A DNA stretch of 64,000 nt from Spiribacter roseus (GTDB taxonomy: Bacteria > Pseudomonadota > Gammaproteobacteria > Nitrococcales > Nitrococcaceae). The notes below the pieces were generated by a model. It saw nothing but the letters and a program-made list of their open reading frames with translations, was not told where the DNA came from and did no database searches. The stretch lies in NCBI RefSeq assembly GCF_002813635.1, contig NZ_CP016382.1:1116001-1180000 (forward strand). Reading direction: 5' to 3'. Shown one piece after another: positions 46,287 through 55,530 of this stretch. How positions within the stretch are numbered: the first letter of the stretch is position 1; each line of letters opens with the position of its first letter. The translations under genes were made by a program, and so were the position numbers.

Positions 46287-47047
46287 GACACGGCCCCCAT
46301 GACGCCGCCGTGCTCGGAATCGAACCACAGGCCACTCTCGCCCTGGATGCGCTCGATGAAAGCGTCGGTCATGCCGATGTAGAACACATGCGGTCGGGTA
46401 TCGAGCTCGGGCTTGAGCACCTTGACGTCGTCGTAGTTCTCGCTGAGCACCCGATTGATATGGCTGTCGGGGTCGTTGAGATCGCCGATGATGCGCGCAC
46501 CGCCGACACAGCTCTCGACGCAGGCCGGCAGCAGCCCGGCCTCCAGCCGGTGCACGCAGAAGTTGCACTTATCGGCCACTTGCGTTTCGTGGTTGATGAA
46601 TCGCGCGTCGTAGGGGCAGGCCTGCACACAATAGCCACAGCCCACGCACTGATCGCTGTCCACCACCACGATGCCGTCCTTGCGCTGCCAGGTCGCCTGG
46701 ACCGGGCAGACCGGCACGCAGGGTGGGTTGTCACACTGGTTGCAGAGGCGTGGCAGCATCACCGCCGCCGTTTCCTCGGAGGCGTTATCCGTGACTTCGT
46801 ACTGATGGACGATGGTGCGGAACTGACCCACCGGCGGCTGGTTCTCGATCGAGCAGCTCACCGTGCAGGCCTGACAGCCGATGCAGCGCCGCAGGTCGAT
46901 GGCCATGCCGTAGCGCTTGCCGGGATCGCCGCCACGCCGCGGGGGTTGATCGTTGAGGCCGGCCTCGACCTCCGAGAGGGGCATCACGGCAACACCGGCG
47001 GTGACTGCCGCGGCCTTGCCAAGAAATTGCCGGCGCGATACATCCAT
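46283..47047 (-). CDS. ttrB: Tetrathionate reductase iron-sulfur subunit TtrB
   Basis: 254 aa. A Tat signal (SRRQFLGKAAAVTAGVAV) precedes four cysteine clusters typical of a 4x[4Fe-4S] ferredoxin subunit: CIGCQACTVSC, CNQCDNPPCVPVCP, CVGCGYCVQACP and CNFCVHRLEAGLLPACVESC. It relays electrons from TtrC to TtrA. The start at 47047, with GGAG upstream, is chosen because the twin-arginine signal begins there. First gene of ttrBCA; its promoter lies in the gap shared with yqeC. Confidence 0.9.
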   Translation of the reverse strand: MDVSRRQFLGKAAAVTAGVAVMPLSEVEAGLNDQPPRRGGDPGKRYGMAIDLRRCIGCQACTVSCSIENQPPVGQFRTIVHQYEVTDNASEETAAVMLPRLCNQCDNPPCVPVCPVQATWQRKDGIVVVDSDQCVGCGYCVQACPYDARFINHETQVADKCNFCVHRLEAGLLPACVESCVGGARIIGDLNDPDSHINRVLSENYDDVKVLKPELDTRPHVFYIGMTDAFIERIQGESGLWFDSEHGGVMGAVS

Positions 47048-47104
47048 TGCGGGGCTCCGTTGTAGCGTTGCCCCCACTGTCGGCGTTCGCCGCACCGCCG
47101 CGAA

Positions 47105-47147
47105 TTGTGGAAAACCACACAAGGCCCATAAAATTGATTTGCAGCAA
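47105..47147. promoter_or_regulatory. Candidate Fnr-like box and inverted repeat upstream of ttrB
   Basis: In the ttrB-yqeC gap, TTGATTTGCAGCAA (47134-47147) differs by one base from the Fnr consensus TTGAT-N4-ATCAA. Nearby, TTGTGGAAAACCACACAA (47105-47122) is an imperfect inverted repeat that could bind the response regulator TtrR. Anaerobic Fnr control plus TtrR activation is the known logic of ttr operons in Salmonella. Confidence 0.45.
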
Positions 47148-47221
47148 GTCAGAGCGACATCGCGGCTGCCGACAGGAACCGGCTCGCTATGATCAGCGCA
47201 GCGACCCGCAAAGGAGTGACG

Positions 47222-48025
47222 ATGCAGGCCTGCGATAAAGGCCCGCCCCTGGCATTGCCCGATGCCCTTGAGGCAGGCGGCGGTATCGTCTGTGCAGTGG
47301 GCGCCGGCGGCAAGAAGACCACCCTGCATCGCCTGCTCGAGCAGCTTGGCGGCCGCGTGGGAATGACGGCGACCACCGCGCTCACGCCCGTGCCCCCGTC
47401 ACTGATCGACGCCGAGTGCGTGGCCACGCCGGAGCAGCTGGCCGACGACGTGCCGGCAGTGGCACGCGCCGCCCGCCGGGTGGCGTTCGCCTGCCCGGGC
47501 GCAAAGCCTGATCGCCATGCCGGTGTCCCTCCCGGAGTGATCGCCGCCATGCATGCCCGCGCGGGTTTCGGTACGACACTGGTCAAGGCCGATGGCGCAC
47601 GAATGCGCAGCATCAAGGCGCCCCGGGCTCACGAGCCGGCGCTGGTGCCCGGCTGTCGCCGCGTGCTGTTTCTGGTCGGGGCCAGCGTGATCGGCAGACC
47701 ACTGGATGCCTCGCTGGCCCACCGCGTGCCCGAGCTCGCGGCATTACTCGATCTTTTGGTGGGTCAGGTCATCACGCCGGAACACATCGGCCGACTGCTG
47801 AGTGAGCCGGCCGGCGCCCGCCAGCATGTCGGCACGGCCCGACTGATTGCGGTGATCAACCAGGTGGATGACACCGACCGACTCGACGCGGCGCGGCGGG
47901 CGGCCAAGGCCGCACTCGCCGGTCGTTGCCCACCCGACCGGGTGGTACTGACCGCCATGACCGCCGCCCAACCGGTCATCGAGGTCATTGATCCGGGGCA
48001 GACACGCGCCGATGGCGGGCCATGA
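47222..48025 (+). CDS. yqeC: YqeC-like molybdenum-hydroxylase accessory protein
   Basis: A 267-aa P-loop-like protein of the family named after E. coli YqeC (selenium-dependent hydroxylase accessory). The N-terminal VGAGGKKTTLHRLL resembles a Walker A variant; KADGARMRSIKAPRAHEP is a highly typical family stretch. Start ATG 47222 follows AAAGGAG. It overlaps mobA by 4 bases. The presence with mobA and moeA points to cofactor insertion or modification for a molybdoenzyme; the biochemical step is not established. Confidence 0.85.
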   Translation: MQACDKGPPLALPDALEAGGGIVCAVGAGGKKTTLHRLLEQLGGRVGMTATTALTPVPPSLIDAECVATPEQLADDVPAVARAARRVAFACPGAKPDRHAGVPPGVIAAMHARAGFGTTLVKADGARMRSIKAPRAHEPALVPGCRRVLFLVGASVIGRPLDASLAHRVPELAALLDLLVGQVITPEHIGRLLSEPAGARQHVGTARLIAVINQVDDTDRLDAARRAAKAALAGRCPPDRVVLTAMTAAQPVIEVIDPGQTRADGGP

Positions 48026-48624
48026 CGCTTCCCGTGACGGCGGTCATCCTTGCCGGCGGCCGCGCGACCCGAATGGGGGGCCGGGACAAGGGACTGATCC
48101 CCCTCGCCGGGCGGCCGATGATTGCCTGGGTGATCGAGGCAGTCGCCCCATGGGTGAGTGCCGTGATCATCAACGCCAACCGCAACGTCGAGGCATACCG
48201 ATCGTTCGGCTATCCGGTGATCGGTGATGATGACACCGGGACCGCCGGCCCCCTGGCGGGCCTTGCCGCCGGCCTGGCGGCCTGTCGTAACCCGTGGCTG
48301 CTGACCGTGCCCTGCGACACCCCCGCCATTCCCGCCGCACTGCCCCGGCGGCTGGCCGCGGAGATCGATGGCCACTCAGCTGCCATCGCCCATGATGGCC
48401 AGCGGCTGCAACCGGCTCATGGCTTGCTGAGCGCCGGTGTCGCCCACCCGCTCACGGGATTCATGGCGCAGGGTGACCGACGGCTTCATGCCTGGTATGC
48501 CACCCTTGACACCCGCATCGTCGACTTCTCGGATCACCGCGATGCCTTCGATAACGTGAACACACCCGAGCAGCACGCCGCGATGGCGGCGCGGCTGCCC
48601 GGCCGGCAACAGGAAGACCAATGA
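48022..48624 (+). CDS. mobA: Molybdenum cofactor guanylyltransferase MobA
   Basis: A 200-aa nucleotidyltransferase fold enzyme. The GTP-binding LAGGRATRMGGRDKGL motif lies at residues 10-25, and TVPCDTPAIP around 93-102 contains the metal-binding Asp. It adds GMP to Mo-molybdopterin to make the bis-MGD cofactor that TtrA needs. It overlaps yqeC and moeA by 4 bases each (ATGA), forming one operon. Confidence 0.93.
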   Translation: MTLPVTAVILAGGRATRMGGRDKGLIPLAGRPMIAWVIEAVAPWVSAVIINANRNVEAYRSFGYPVIGDDDTGTAGPLAGLAAGLAACRNPWLLTVPCDTPAIPAALPRRLAAEIDGHSAAIAHDGQRLQPAHGLLSAGVAHPLTGFMAQGDRRLHAWYATLDTRIVDFSDHRDAFDNVNTPEQHAAMAARLPGRQQEDQ

Positions 48625-49865
48625 CTCCACCCGCTCACGGCAACCCCCATGGATCCGACCGCTCCCTGGGCGCCGCCGTCCACGAACTTGTCACCGCCAT
48701 CGAACCGATCAGTGGTTACCACCGGGTCGCCCTGCGCGCGGCACTCGGACGGATACTGGCCGAGCCCCTGCGCACGGCCGTTTCAGTGCCGGCTCACGAC
48801 AACTCCGCGGTCGACGGCTATGCGCTCCGGCATGCCGATGCCGGGCACGTCCCGCTGCAGAGGGTTGGCACGGCCGCCGCCGGCCATCCCTACACCGGCA
48901 CAGTCGGTGCGGGCGAGTGTGTGCGCATCATGACCGGGGCCGTGGTACCCGCCGGCGCCGATGCGGTGGTCATGCAGGAGCGCGTCAGCCGGGATGGCGA
49001 TGCCATCACCCCCGAACCGTGGCCGCCGGCGGGCAACAACATCCGGCGGGCCGGCGAAGACCTGCAGGCCGGTGACTGCATTCTCGAGGCGGGGCGACGG
49101 CTCACGGCGGCGGATCTGGGGGTGATTGCTTCCACCGGTCGGGCTGAGCTCAACGTCAAGCGGCCGTTGCGCGTCGCGTTCTTCTCCACCGGCGATGAGC
49201 TGCGCGGTGTCGGTGAGCCCCTCGGCCCGGGTGAGATCCACGACAGTAATCGCTACAGCCTCTACGGCATGCTCACGCAACTCGGCGTCGAGGTACTGGA
49301 TCTGGGCACGATCCGGGATGACCCCGAAACCCTGGCCGGCGCCCTGCGCCAGGGTGCGCGCGACGCTGACGCGATCGTGACCTCCGGCGGTGTCTCGGTA
49401 GGCGATACCGACCATCTCCCCTCGCTGCTCGGAGAGCACGGTGAGCTGCTTTTTCGCAGCATCGCCATGAAGCCCGGCCGACCCGTCACCGTCGGGCGCT
49501 TCGACTCGGCCTGGTACTTCGGCCTGCCCGGCAATCCGGTATCGGTCATGACCACATTTACGCAACTGATCACGCCAGCGCTACGGCGTCTGGCGGGTGA
49601 GGCACAACGTCCCGCCCGTCGCATGCGCGTGACGACCCGGAGCCCCCTCGGAAAGACCTCCGGCCGCCAGGATTTCCAGCGCGGGCGACTCGTCGAGGGC
49701 ACGGATGGCGAGCTCGAGGTGGTCAGCGTTGGGCATCAGGGCTCGGGCGTTCTGCGCTCGATGAGCGAGGCGGACTGCTTTATCGTGCTGCCCGCCGAGC
49801 GCGGCCCGGTCGAGGCCGGAGAGATCGTTGAGGTCGAGCCGTTCGCCGCACCCCTGATTGCCTAG
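48621..49865 (+). CDS. moeA: Molybdopterin molybdenumtransferase MoeA
   Basis: A 414-aa MoeA with the expected domain order: the N-terminal region ending PAHDNSAVDGYALR, a beta-barrel region (IMTGAVVPAGADAVVMQE), the MoCF-binding domain (VTSGGVSVGDTDHLP with GKPG-type MKPGRPV), and a C-terminal beta domain. It inserts molybdate into adenylylated molybdopterin. Third gene of yqeC-mobA-moeA, with a 102-base gap to the next gene. Confidence 0.94.
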   Translation: MTPPAHGNPHGSDRSLGAAVHELVTAIEPISGYHRVALRAALGRILAEPLRTAVSVPAHDNSAVDGYALRHADAGHVPLQRVGTAAAGHPYTGTVGAGECVRIMTGAVVPAGADAVVMQERVSRDGDAITPEPWPPAGNNIRRAGEDLQAGDCILEAGRRLTAADLGVIASTGRAELNVKRPLRVAFFSTGDELRGVGEPLGPGEIHDSNRYSLYGMLTQLGVEVLDLGTIRDDPETLAGALRQGARDADAIVTSGGVSVGDTDHLPSLLGEHGELLFRSIAMKPGRPVTVGRFDSAWYFGLPGNPVSVMTTFTQLITPALRRLAGEAQRPARRMRVTTRSPLGKTSGRQDFQRGRLVEGTDGELEVVSVGHQGSGVLRSMSEADCFIVLPAERGPVEAGEIVEVEPFAAPLIA

Positions 49866-49967
49866 AACAAAGGCGGTGGCGAAACCCGGAGCGACGGGTC
49901 GACTGACCCCGGTCACCCCGGCAGACTAGCCGTTGATCGGCAACTTCCGTGCAACAGGAGTCATTGA

Positions 49968-51008
49968 GTGGAATACCGCAAACTCGGCCATACCGACATC
50001 GATGTGAGCGCCCTGTGTCTGGGGACCATGACCTACGGCAAGCAGAACACCCAGCAGGACGCCTCATCGCAACTCGACTACGCGGTCGAGCGCGGCATCA
50101 ACTTCATTGATACCGCTGAGATGTATCCCGTTCCCCCCGAAACCGAAACCCAGGGCGACACCGAGACCATGATCGGGCGCTGGCTGACCGAGAGGGGCCG
50201 GCGGGACGACCTGGTCATCGCCACGAAGATCTCCGGGCCGGGGCTCAGCACGGTGCGCAATGGCAAGGGCGACTACAGCGCGGAGCAGCTGCGCACGGCG
50301 GTTGACGAGTCACTGCAGCGCCTGCGGACCGATGTCATCGACCTCTACCAGCTGCACTGGCCGGCGCGGAACAGCAACTTCTTTGGCAAACTTGGATTCA
50401 CTCCGCGGGGCGACGAACCCGATCCCGTGGACGGGATGCTCGAGGTCCTCGAGACCCTGCAGTCGCTGGTCACCGCCGGCAAAATCCGTCATGTGGGGCT
50501 ATCCAACGAATCGGCCTGGGGCACCATGAAGTTCCTGGAACTGGCCGAGCGCCATGGCCTGCCGCGCATGGTCAGCGTGCAGAACCCCTATAACCTGCTC
50601 AACCGCAGCTACGAGGTGGGCCTGGCCGAGGTCTCGCACCGGGAACAGGTCGGCCTGCTGCCCTATTCGCCCCTGGCGTTCGGGGTGCTCAGTGGCAAAT
50701 ACCTCGACGACGGTCAACCCGAGAATGCCCGGCTGACGCTGTTCGACCGTTTTACGCGCTACACCAAGGCACCCGGCGTGCGCGCCACCGAGGCCTACGT
50801 GCAGCTGGCCCGGGAGCATGGTCTCGACCCGGCGCAGATGGCGCTTGCATGGGTGACGGGCCGACCGTTCGTGACCAGCAACATCATCGGTGCCACGACG
50901 CTCGAGCAGCTCGAGAACGATATCGACAGCGCCGAAGTCAATCTGAGCGATGAGGTACTGGACGCCATCGAAGCCATTCATGCCGACGCGCCCAACCCCT
51001 GCCCCTAG
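49968..51008 (+). CDS. tas: Aldo-keto reductase, Tas family
   Basis: A 346-aa NADP(H)-dependent aldo-keto reductase, collinear with E. coli Tas (VSALCLGTMTYG, FIDTAEMYPVPP, YQLHWPARNSNFFGKLG, QNPYNLLNRSYEVGLAEVS). Tetrad residues are visible: Asp and Tyr in DTAEMY, Lys in IATKISG, His in LHWP. It starts with GTG preceded by ACAGGAG. It lies between moeA and ttrS in the same direction, overlapping ttrS; this is probably a position effect and not a functional link. Confidence 0.9.
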   Translation: MEYRKLGHTDIDVSALCLGTMTYGKQNTQQDASSQLDYAVERGINFIDTAEMYPVPPETETQGDTETMIGRWLTERGRRDDLVIATKISGPGLSTVRNGKGDYSAEQLRTAVDESLQRLRTDVIDLYQLHWPARNSNFFGKLGFTPRGDEPDPVDGMLEVLETLQSLVTAGKIRHVGLSNESAWGTMKFLELAERHGLPRMVSVQNPYNLLNRSYEVGLAEVSHREQVGLLPYSPLAFGVLSGKYLDDGQPENARLTLFDRFTRYTKAPGVRATEAYVQLAREHGLDPAQMALAWVTGRPFVTSNIIGATTLEQLENDIDSAEVNLSDEVLDAIEAIHADAPNPCP

Positions 51009-52812
51009 CGCGTTGCCGACCGGGCGGCGGGTCAGGCTCGCGGGCATACTGCTCAGCGGCCTGATGGCCCTGCTCGGCCCGGTCGCCGCTACGGCGGCTC
51101 ATGCCCTAGACAGCGATGGCGGCCATGCCATTGTCAATGCCGGCGATGTCACCGTGGGCATCCTTGCCCCCCGCGGCGAGGCCCATACCCTCGCGCAGTG
51201 GCAGGCCACCCTTGACGCCCTTGGCGATGCCATCCCGCGGATCACCCTCACCGCCCGTGCGATGACGCTCGACGGCATCGCCGCGGCCGTGGCGCAGGGC
51301 GAGGTGGATTTTGTCCTGACCAATCCCGGACAGTTCGTGCTGCTCGGCACGCCCTATGCGCTGAGCTGGCTGGCGACGCTGCGCTCCAACCCCGCCAATT
51401 CGGCCCGTGCGGCCCTTGGCTCGGTCCTGTGGGTGCGGGCGGAGTCCCCTTACCGCCGCGCCGAGCAGCTCACCGGGCGGCGCATCGTGGCGGTTCACGA
51501 GCGCGCCTTCGGCGGCTATCTGCTGATGCGGCCCGAGCTGCAGGCCGCCGGCGTGGATAGCGACGAGATTGCGGTGGACTTTCTGGGCTATCCGGTGGAT
51601 GCGCTGGTCTATCAGCTTCGTGACGGACAGGCCGAGGCGGCCATCATGCCCGTGTGCATGCTCGAGCAGATGGTCAGCGAGGGACTCGTCAGGCGCGATG
51701 ACTTTCGTGCCCTTGCGACGGACGAGCCTCTTGGCGGGTGCGTATCGAGTACGCCCGCCTATCCCGACTGGACGTTTGCCGCCCTGCCCCATGTCAGCGA
51801 GGCGCTGACCGGCGATGTGGCCCGCCGCCTGCTCGCGATGGACGGTGAGGATACCGCGCGCTGGGGCGCGCCCGTCTCGGCCGCCCGGGTGGCGACGCTC
51901 TTCGATGATCTGGCGCTCCACCTGCTGGGCGAGCCCCTGTCCACGCGGCTGATGGACGCCCTGCAGCGCTACTGGCATTACAGCGTGGCGGCCCTCGTGC
52001 TGCTCGCGATGGCGCTGATGTACCACGCATGGCTGCAACGCAAGGCCCGCCGCCACGGGCGGGCCCTCGAGGCGACGCAGCTGGCGCTGCGCGAGCGCGA
52101 ACGGGAACTGGCCGATGCCCAGAGCCTGAACGTGTCCGGCGAGCTGGCCACCACCCTTGCCCATGAACTCAACCAGCCGCTTGCCGCCATCCGTCACTAT
52201 GCCGAGGGCAGTGTCCTGCGCCTGCAGCGCGAAGCCCCCGACAGCCCCCTTCTCGAGCCGCTGTCACGCATCGGTCATGAGGCCGATCGCGGTGCCGGCA
52301 TCATCGACCAGGCCCGGCAATGGATCCGGCGCGACGCCCCGGCTCCGGAGCGCCTGCCCTTGCATGGCCTGCTGGACCATGTCCGGGCGCTGGCCCAGCC
52401 GCGGCTGAAACGGCTCGATGTCGCCCTCGATCGCTCCATCCAGCCCGATAACCTGGCTGTGCTCGGCAATCGTCTGGCCATGGAGCAGGTCCTTGGCAAC
52501 CTCATCGGCAATAGCCTCGACGCCTTCGAGGCCGCTGACCGATGCGGCTGGATCCACATCGATGCGCGTCGCGCCGCAGACCCCGGCCAGGTGACGCTGA
52601 CGATCCGTGACAACGCCGGGGGCTTCAGCCCCGAGCGACTGGCGCGACCGTTCATGCCCCTCGACACCACGCGCGCTCAGGGCATGGGGTTAGGGCTGGT
52701 GATCACCCGCCGCCTGCTGCAGCGCCAGGGTGGCGACATCAGCGTCGGCAACCATGCCCGGGGCGGCGCGGAGATCACGGTGCGCATCCCAAGCGCGGAG
52801 GCATCGCAATGA
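50980..52812 (+). CDS. ttrS: Tetrathionate sensor histidine kinase TtrS
   Basis: A 610-aa membrane kinase. An N-terminal signal/membrane segment precedes a PhnD-like periplasmic binding domain (about 40-320), then a membrane segment near 333-352, a HisKA domain with the phospho-acceptor His in TLAHELNQP near residue 395, and an HATPase domain (GNLIGNSLDAFE, GQGMGLGLVITRR-like). This is the TtrS architecture: direct sensing of tetrathionate outside the cytosol. The start (ATG 50980) overlaps tas by 29 bases; the upstream ATG 50950 is also possible. Confidence 0.86.
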   Translation: MPTRPTPAPSALPTGRRVRLAGILLSGLMALLGPVAATAAHALDSDGGHAIVNAGDVTVGILAPRGEAHTLAQWQATLDALGDAIPRITLTARAMTLDGIAAAVAQGEVDFVLTNPGQFVLLGTPYALSWLATLRSNPANSARAALGSVLWVRAESPYRRAEQLTGRRIVAVHERAFGGYLLMRPELQAAGVDSDEIAVDFLGYPVDALVYQLRDGQAEAAIMPVCMLEQMVSEGLVRRDDFRALATDEPLGGCVSSTPAYPDWTFAALPHVSEALTGDVARRLLAMDGEDTARWGAPVSAARVATLFDDLALHLLGEPLSTRLMDALQRYWHYSVAALVLLAMALMYHAWLQRKARRHGRALEATQLALRERERELADAQSLNVSGELATTLAHELNQPLAAIRHYAEGSVLRLQREAPDSPLLEPLSRIGHEADRGAGIIDQARQWIRRDAPAPERLPLHGLLDHVRALAQPRLKRLDVALDRSIQPDNLAVLGNRLAMEQVLGNLIGNSLDAFEAADRCGWIHIDARRAADPGQVTLTIRDNAGGFSPERLARPFMPLDTTRAQGMGLGLVITRRLLQRQGGDISVGNHARGGAEITVRIPSAEASQ

Positions 52813-53405
52813 GCGAGACGCTGGCCGTCCATCTGGTCGATGACGATGCCGGCGTGGCCGAAGCCTGCCGTTACCTTCTCGAGGGCCTGGGGCTCGCGGT
52901 CATTGACTGGCGCAGTGGTGAGGACTTTCTGGCCGGCGCCAATCTCGACGAACCCGCTGCCGTACTGCTCGACATGCGCTTGCCGGGCATCGATGGCAGG
53001 GCCGTCCACGAGCGGCTGCGGGCCGCCGACGCCTGCCTCGGCGTCATCATCCTCACCGGTCATGGCGATATCGACATGGCGGTCGAATCGATGAAACGCG
53101 GCGCTGTGGACTTTCTGCAGAAACCGGTTGGTGCCAGGGCCATGGAGCGGGCCCTGGACTCGGCTTTCGCCCGTGCCCGCCAGTGCGCCGGCGATCGGCG
53201 GATCCGTGACCTCGCCGCCACCCTCAGTGAGCGGGAACGCGAGATCGCCCGCTGGGTCAGCGAGGGCCTGACCAACCGGGGAATCGCCGAGGCGCTGCAT
53301 ATCGCGGTCCGCACCGTCGAGGTCCACCGCTCGCGGGTGGTCGAGAAAATGGGCGCAGCCAACAGTGCTGAACTGGCCGCGCTGTGGCAGCGCCTCGAAG
53401 CCTGA
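52809..53405 (+). CDS. ttrR: Response regulator TtrR (FixJ/LuxR type)
   Basis: 198 aa. Receiver domain: acidic triad at residues 11-13, phospho-acceptor Asp55 in LLDMRLPG, Thr in ILTGHG and Lys in LQKPVG near 104. A LuxR-type helix-turn-helix fills residues 135-195 (SEREREIARWVSEGLTNRGIAEAL). It overlaps ttrS by 4 bases. Its expected target is the ttrBCA promoter some 5.5 kb away. Confidence 0.88.
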   Translation: MSETLAVHLVDDDAGVAEACRYLLEGLGLAVIDWRSGEDFLAGANLDEPAAVLLDMRLPGIDGRAVHERLRAADACLGVIILTGHGDIDMAVESMKRGAVDFLQKPVGARAMERALDSAFARARQCAGDRRIRDLAATLSEREREIARWVSEGLTNRGIAEALHIAVRTVEVHRSRVVEKMGAANSAELAALWQRLEA

Positions 53406-53411
53406 CAGCGG

Positions 53412-54404
53412 CTAGAAGAACTGCACCAGTCGCACCTGCACCGCGGAATCCAGTGATAGGGCGCTGCGATCGCTGACAGCCCGTTTAAGGCTGACATTGA
53501 TCCGCGTCTGGCGCGTGAGGGCGAAAAGCCCCCAGAGGCCGTATCGGTCGCGATTGATCGACGGCCCCCAGTCGCCACCGTCAACGCGGGATGCAGCGCC
53601 GCGGTCGATGTAATAGCTCGCGGCCAGGGTCACCGCCGGATGGCCACGCCAGGCGAGCGACGTCTGATAGCTGTGATAGGGCTTGACCTCGAGCGTCGCC
53701 GGACGCGCTGGGACCAGTCCCTCGGGCCCCATCGTCACGCGATCGCCGATGTAGTCATCATTGTCGCCGAAGGCCATCACATCAGCCGCCAGGCTCCATT
53801 CGAATCCTGCCGGCAGACGCTGATGAAAGCCGGCCTGCAGGATCCCGGCGTAACGATTACTGCCCGGGTTGAGGTTGGCCCCCAGTGTGCGATCCACCTT
53901 GTACTCGCCGGTCGGGGCAATCAGATACCCGGCAACACCCAGAAAGCGGCCGGCGACCCGATCCGCCAGCGGCCATACCGCCAGGGCCAGCGCGGCATCG
54001 CCGACACCGTGACCGCCGTCAAGATCGAACTGCGAAGCGGCCTCGCCACTCAGGTCATAGTCGACAAAAGGGAGCTCGCCGTACACATAGGCCGGTCGAT
54101 CCCCCAGCGAAAAGGCCTGACCGAGACGAAGATTGGCGCTGCGTCGATCGACGGTGGCATCGACGCTCATACCCGCGCCGACATCCAGGCGCCCGGACAA
54201 TGACCGTTCCGAGAGCTCAAGGCTCAGGCCGGTCACGCCCGCCGGCGGCGCGATGCCACTGAGCGGCCCCAGATCCAGAGCGTCCACGCGACCCGTCTGG
54301 CCCCCGAGGCCCGCGATCAACACCACGCCAATGAGCCATGCCCGCCACCGCCCGGTGACGCCCGCTGCTTGTCCTGCCAACGTCGACTTACCGCTTCCCA
54401 TCAT
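53412..54404 (-). CDS. Outer-membrane beta-barrel-like protein (MetA-pathway transporter family)
   Basis: About 330 aa with an N-terminal signal-like hydrophobic segment (WLIGVVLIAGLGG), alternating beta-strand patterns throughout, and a C-terminal phenylalanine (VRLVQFF), the outer-membrane assembly signal. The pattern GEYKVDRTLGANLNPGSNRY fits the family annotated from phenol degradation loci. Substrate unknown. The N-terminus is uncertain: ATG 54404 is taken, an earlier TTG at 54440 is possible, and no Shine-Dalgarno is clear. It converges with ttrR, leaving 6 bases. Confidence 0.65.
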   Translation of the reverse strand: MMGSGKSTLAGQAAGVTGRWRAWLIGVVLIAGLGGQTGRVDALDLGPLSGIAPPAGVTGLSLELSERSLSGRLDVGAGMSVDATVDRRSANLRLGQAFSLGDRPAYVYGELPFVDYDLSGEAASQFDLDGGHGVGDAALALAVWPLADRVAGRFLGVAGYLIAPTGEYKVDRTLGANLNPGSNRYAGILQAGFHQRLPAGFEWSLAADVMAFGDNDDYIGDRVTMGPEGLVPARPATLEVKPYHSYQTSLAWRGHPAVTLAASYYIDRGAASRVDGGDWGPSINRDRYGLWGLFALTRQTRINVSLKRAVSDRSALSLDSAVQVRLVQFF

Positions 54405-54451
54405 TGCTTTATGAATGACAGGAATGGTCGCAATCAGCAAGTTTTGATCGG

Positions 54452-55378
54452 CTAGACGACCGCTGCCGCCGCGGCGTTCGGCGTGCCCGCAAAATGATCC
54501 ATGATGTGCTCCGCGAGGGCCTCCACGGCGGCCCCGCGGGCGGGCATGCGCAGCATCAGCACTTCGTAGTCACCCAGTGGGGAGAGCCCCGCTTCGTCTT
54601 CCTCGATGACGCGCAGCGGGGCATGCACCAACCCCCTCGGGAGCGGCGTGATGGCGATGTCCTGGCCAGTCGCCGCCTCCTGAGCGGCCGTGTGCTCGCA
54701 GGTGTAGGCAATGCGGTAGCGGTGCCCACTGCGGGTGAGCGACTCCAGCGCCATGCGGCGCCACGGGCAACCGCGGTCCGCCACGGCAATCGGCAGCGGC
54801 GAGCGCTGCAGGGCCACGCCCCCCTCGCGCCCGGCCCAGACCAGTGGCTCGCGATAGATCGGCTCGGCCAGTCGATGCGGCCGGTTGCCCGCCTCGGCCA
54901 CCAGCAGGGCGATATCAAGTTCGCCGATATCCAGGCGGCGCATCAGATCCGGACTCCGGCCCACGCGCACATTGACCTGCACCGCCGGGTAGCTGCGGCT
55001 GAACAGTGACAGGATGCCCGGCAGGACCCGCGTCCCCAGGTCATCCGGCGCCCCCAGCCGGACCGTTCCGCCCACCTGGGGGGACAGGAACTGACCGACC
55101 GCCTCGTCATTGATCTCCAGCAGCTGGCGGGCATACCCGAGCATCGTCTCGCCCTCCGGCGTCAGATGGACCTGACGCGGCTCGCGCACGAACAGTGCCC
55201 GTCCCAGCATCTCCTCGAGGCGCTTGATCTGCATGCTCACCGCCGAGGGGGTGCGGTGGATCTGCTGGGCGGCCCGGGAAAAGCTCCCGGTCTCCGAGAT
55301 GGCCAGAAAGGTCCGGAGGATTTCCATATCCAGAAGCGGCAGGCCCTGGGGTGAGTTGGGTGACGTCGGTGTCGACAT
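54452..55378 (-). CDS. LysR-family transcriptional regulator
   Basis: A 308-aa LysR protein with its helix-turn-helix near residues 18-75 (LDMEILRTFLAISETGSFSRAAQQIHRTPSAVSMQIKRLEE), a pattern close to the LrhA/HexA branch, and a periplasmic-binding-like effector domain. It is divergent from a DUF1127 gene 152 bases away; LysR regulators usually act on a divergent neighbour, so that gene is the likely target. The start at 55378 follows GGGAG. Confidence 0.88.
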   Translation of the reverse strand: MSTPTSPNSPQGLPLLDMEILRTFLAISETGSFSRAAQQIHRTPSAVSMQIKRLEEMLGRALFVREPRQVHLTPEGETMLGYARQLLEINDEAVGQFLSPQVGGTVRLGAPDDLGTRVLPGILSLFSRSYPAVQVNVRVGRSPDLMRRLDIGELDIALLVAEAGNRPHRLAEPIYREPLVWAGREGGVALQRSPLPIAVADRGCPWRRMALESLTRSGHRYRIAYTCEHTAAQEAATGQDIAITPLPRGLVHAPLRVIEEDEAGLSPLGDYEVLMLRMPARGAAVEALAEHIMDHFAGTPNAAAAAVV

Positions 55379-55530
55379 CCTGATCTCCCATCCGCTGTTT
55401 GCATCAGTTTATTTGAACCCAGAGTTTATTCTTATTCGTTTGCCTGAACAAATATCTCGGGGGACACTGTGTCCACTGAGGCGACATCCTTGACTGCCAT
55501 GGCGGTCAATCAACCCGACGGAGGACACCG

